From the NCBI GenBank assembly GCA_948602995.1, contig CAPEBR010000044.1, positions 1-33,598 on the forward strand: a DNA stretch of 33,598 nt, written 5' to 3'. Below the pieces are notes generated by a model. The model had not been told where the DNA came from. It made no database searches and saw nothing but the letters and a program-made list of their open reading frames with translations. Position numbers and translations under genes: made by a program. This document shows positions 32,013 to 33,598 of this stretch, piece after piece. Position 1 is the first letter of the stretch; every line of letters starts with the position of its first letter. This DNA is from an uncultured Dorea sp. (GTDB lineage: Bacteria; Bacillota; Clostridia; Lachnospirales; Lachnospiraceae).

Positions 32013-32286
32013 TATATGTGTGGGGTTATCCTCCTTTATGTGTCCAATTATATAAAAACGGAAAATATAAAAATAGATCCCGAAGAAGACTATTGCCTTA
32101 TATCTGAAGATAACACAATGTTTACCACTATGTAGTGGGGAAAAATAAAATTATTGTAAAGCAAAGCGGAACTATACTTGGAGCATATGTTAGCTATTAT
32201 GACTTTAGGGGAGGACTAATCAAGAAGGAATTAATAAAATATCCCCAGTGGGAAACAAATGAGTATGCAAGGAATTTTGCATACTG
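32010..32286 (+). pseudogene. Internally deleted copy of the following membrane protein gene
   Basis: Two blocks match the intact gene at 32391-33539. The first, in two frames, gives GVICVG then YIKTENIKIDPEEDYCLISE with DNT (intact copy: MGKTEIDPEKTYFLISEDNT). After a break near 32130 the second block gives VVGKNKIIVKQSG and YYDFRGGLIKKELIKYPQWE with TNEYARNFAY and a stop. That resembles the intact end YYDFVGNLKRKELIRYSQWD with TNEYARYFAH. About 290 residues between them are missing. The 32287-32390 gap after it contains no recognised gene. Confidence 0.8.
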
Positions 32287-32390
32287 AGATCCAATGGAAA
32301 TTGAATGTGCGAAATACTATCAGCTTGCTCAGTATAAATAGATTGAGAGGGCTTATAAGCTATACATTCGGGTGCAGGATGGAGGTAAAA

Positions 32391-33539
32391 ATGAAAAAAA
32401 TCGTCCAAATAGTCTTTGCTCTTATAGGCATTATATGTGAGGGATATATAGTTATTTCTGCGATAAATCTTATAGAAATGGGAAAAACAGAAATTGATCC
32501 TGAAAAAACTTATTTTCTTATATCAGAAGATAACACATTCCGGGATCTTCCGTATATGCTAGGCAATAAGATTTCACTTCTTGCCGATGACAGCAAAGTG
32601 CCAGTGGCGCGTATGGGTGGCTTTTGCAGAGGATTCGACCAGTTTCATTATAGTAAAGGCTATCTATGCTATAAAAAAACGTATGCTTCATCACTACTAA
32701 TTTCAACCATGTTTATAGACCGTGACAGACTGTATGTATGCAGTCTGTCACCGGAAAAAATTACAAAAGAGATTGAGAATGTGGATAGCTATATATTAGA
32801 TGGTGAGAAACTAATTTATAAAGATATAAAGGGTAATCTGTATTATTACAATATTGAGACAGAGGAAAAACAGAAAATCGAGTGGAAATGGAGTGATAAA
32901 TGGGATACACCAATTGATAATATACGATGGAAAAACAAGGAGAGTTTTTATGTCGTAGATGACAGTAGAAAGCAGCTCTACTGTTACTCCGTAAAGAATA
33001 ACAAGGCCGTAAAGGTTGTGCAGGTAAAAGAAAAGATACTTGGGATTATACCGAAGGAAGAGGATGTTCTTTTGTATTTATCATCTGGTGAAATTATCGA
33101 ATATTGTATTGCAGAGCAGAAGGCAGAGGTACTGGTATCTGGGATAGATGCGTCAATTTGCAGTGAATCACCAGTGTATGGACAGAAGATAAATGAGAAT
33201 CTATTCGGATGTCTGTTTACAATAGGAGAAGATGGCCGAATGTATTATGACAATTATTTAAAGCTGTATGCATACGATTTTCAGAAAAAAACTGTGGAAG
33301 AAATCATTAATTTCAGTGATATGGAGAAATATCGTACAGAAGAGGAATTAGAGGATGACCCTTATTATTACAGCTATAGCTATGTTATTGGAAAGGAGAG
33401 GATTATTTTAAATCAGAACGAAACCGGAAAGGGAGAATATATTAGATACTATGATTTTGTGGGGAATTTAAAGAGGAAGGAACTGATAAGGTATTCGCAG
33501 TGGGATACAAATGAGTATGCCAGATACTTTGCGCACTAA
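32391..33539 (+). CDS. Membrane-anchored beta-propeller-like protein of unknown function
   Basis: ATG 32391 follows GGAGG (32381-32385); longer in-frame starts would run into the upstream remnant. The 382-residue protein has one N-terminal membrane segment (about 4-27) and then repeated beta-strand blocks such as LIYKDIKGNLYYYNIETEEK, FYVVDDSRKQLYCYSVKNNK and MYYDNYLKLYAYDFQKKT. These look like blades of a small propeller, as in DUF5050-type proteins. A deleted paralogue lies just upstream, and both follow Rhs/amidase debris. It may be an immunity protein that neutralises a cell-envelope toxin, but that is inference from context. The window ends 59 bases after its stop without a recognised terminator. 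Confidence 0.7.
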   Translation: MKKIVQIVFALIGIICEGYIVISAINLIEMGKTEIDPEKTYFLISEDNTFRDLPYMLGNKISLLADDSKVPVARMGGFCRGFDQFHYSKGYLCYKKTYASSLLISTMFIDRDRLYVCSLSPEKITKEIENVDSYILDGEKLIYKDIKGNLYYYNIETEEKQKIEWKWSDKWDTPIDNIRWKNKESFYVVDDSRKQLYCYSVKNNKAVKVVQVKEKILGIIPKEEDVLLYLSSGEIIEYCIAEQKAEVLVSGIDASICSESPVYGQKINENLFGCLFTIGEDGRMYYDNYLKLYAYDFQKKTVEEIINFSDMEKYRTEEELEDDPYYYSYSYVIGKERIILNQNETGKGEYIRYYDFVGNLKRKELIRYSQWDTNEYARYFAH

Positions 33540-33598
33540 GAGCAATACAACGTATACTCTGAAAGAACTGTCCGGCTATATTGCAATCTGTGCAAAAA

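Noticed and set aside
1..33598. CRISPR arrays, tRNA or rRNA genes.
   Set aside because: No regularly spaced direct repeats and no tRNA T-arm or rRNA signature sequences were seen on either strand.

Overview
The window looks like a chromosomal segment of an anaerobic gut Firmicute, most likely a Lachnospiraceae-type Clostridia. This rests on strong AGGAGG-type ribosome binding sites, an AT-leaning codon use with GC-richer housekeeping blocks, a PdaB-like deacetylase, a TM1266-type hydrogenase regulator, a four-subunit ferredoxin-dependent oxoacid oxidoreductase, and IS66/IS4 and Rhs debris. The species cannot be fixed from the sequence alone. No tRNA, rRNA or CRISPR array was seen.

Layout. 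(1) 1-4983: a leader with a near-consensus promoter, a possible 27-codon leader peptide and two intrinsic terminators precedes an ABC-2 type exporter (ATPase plus two permeases), followed by a MutS2-like ATPase without the Smr domain. (2) 4984-7237: decayed DNA with a response-regulator fragment, an unidentified broken gene, and a nuclease/methyltransferase gene cut inside its SAM-binding motif region and joined to a serine-recombinase scrap. (3) 7238-12434: sbcD-sbcC and a sporulation-type polysaccharide deacetylase. (4) 12435-17774: a structured or palindromic leader, a TM1266-like hydrogenase regulator, a 27-bp inverted repeat, then a porGDAB-type oxidoreductase operon with an NSS-family sodium symporter, suggesting amino acid or oxoacid oxidation feeding ferredoxin. 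(5) 17837-19672: recQ. (6) 19711-25968: a sugar locus of divergent LacI regulator, lipoprotein binding protein, two CUT1 permeases and an intracellular GH32 beta-fructosidase. It has three contiguous operator-like sites at the transport promoter and a matching core before GH32. No ATPase gene is present, so a shared one encoded elsewhere is expected.

(7) 25969-33598: a scrapyard of accessory genes. It holds an in-frame fusion of an ECF sigma region 2 to a DUF4367-like tail, a SurA-like exported gene broken by an in-frame UGA and an IS66 scrap, and a secreted matrixin-like metalloprotease. These are followed by an IS4-family transposase remnant, an orphan small protein, a minimal membrane-anchored subtilisin-like protein with D/H/N/S in place, and an Rhs core fragment ending in an Amidase_6-like scrap. 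The window ends with a membrane-anchored protein that is preceded by an internally deleted copy of itself.

The least explained signals are non-coding. A family of palindromes built on GGGGACGGGG (four sites) abuts stop codons and even supplies the last residues of RecQ and of the metalloprotease. A 184-nt nearly continuous hairpin (24163-24346) follows the sugar permeases. A 166-bp element with several hairpins lies before the hydrogenase regulator, and a peptide/terminator leader precedes the ABC exporter. All functional statements come from reading motifs by eye; no database search was run.
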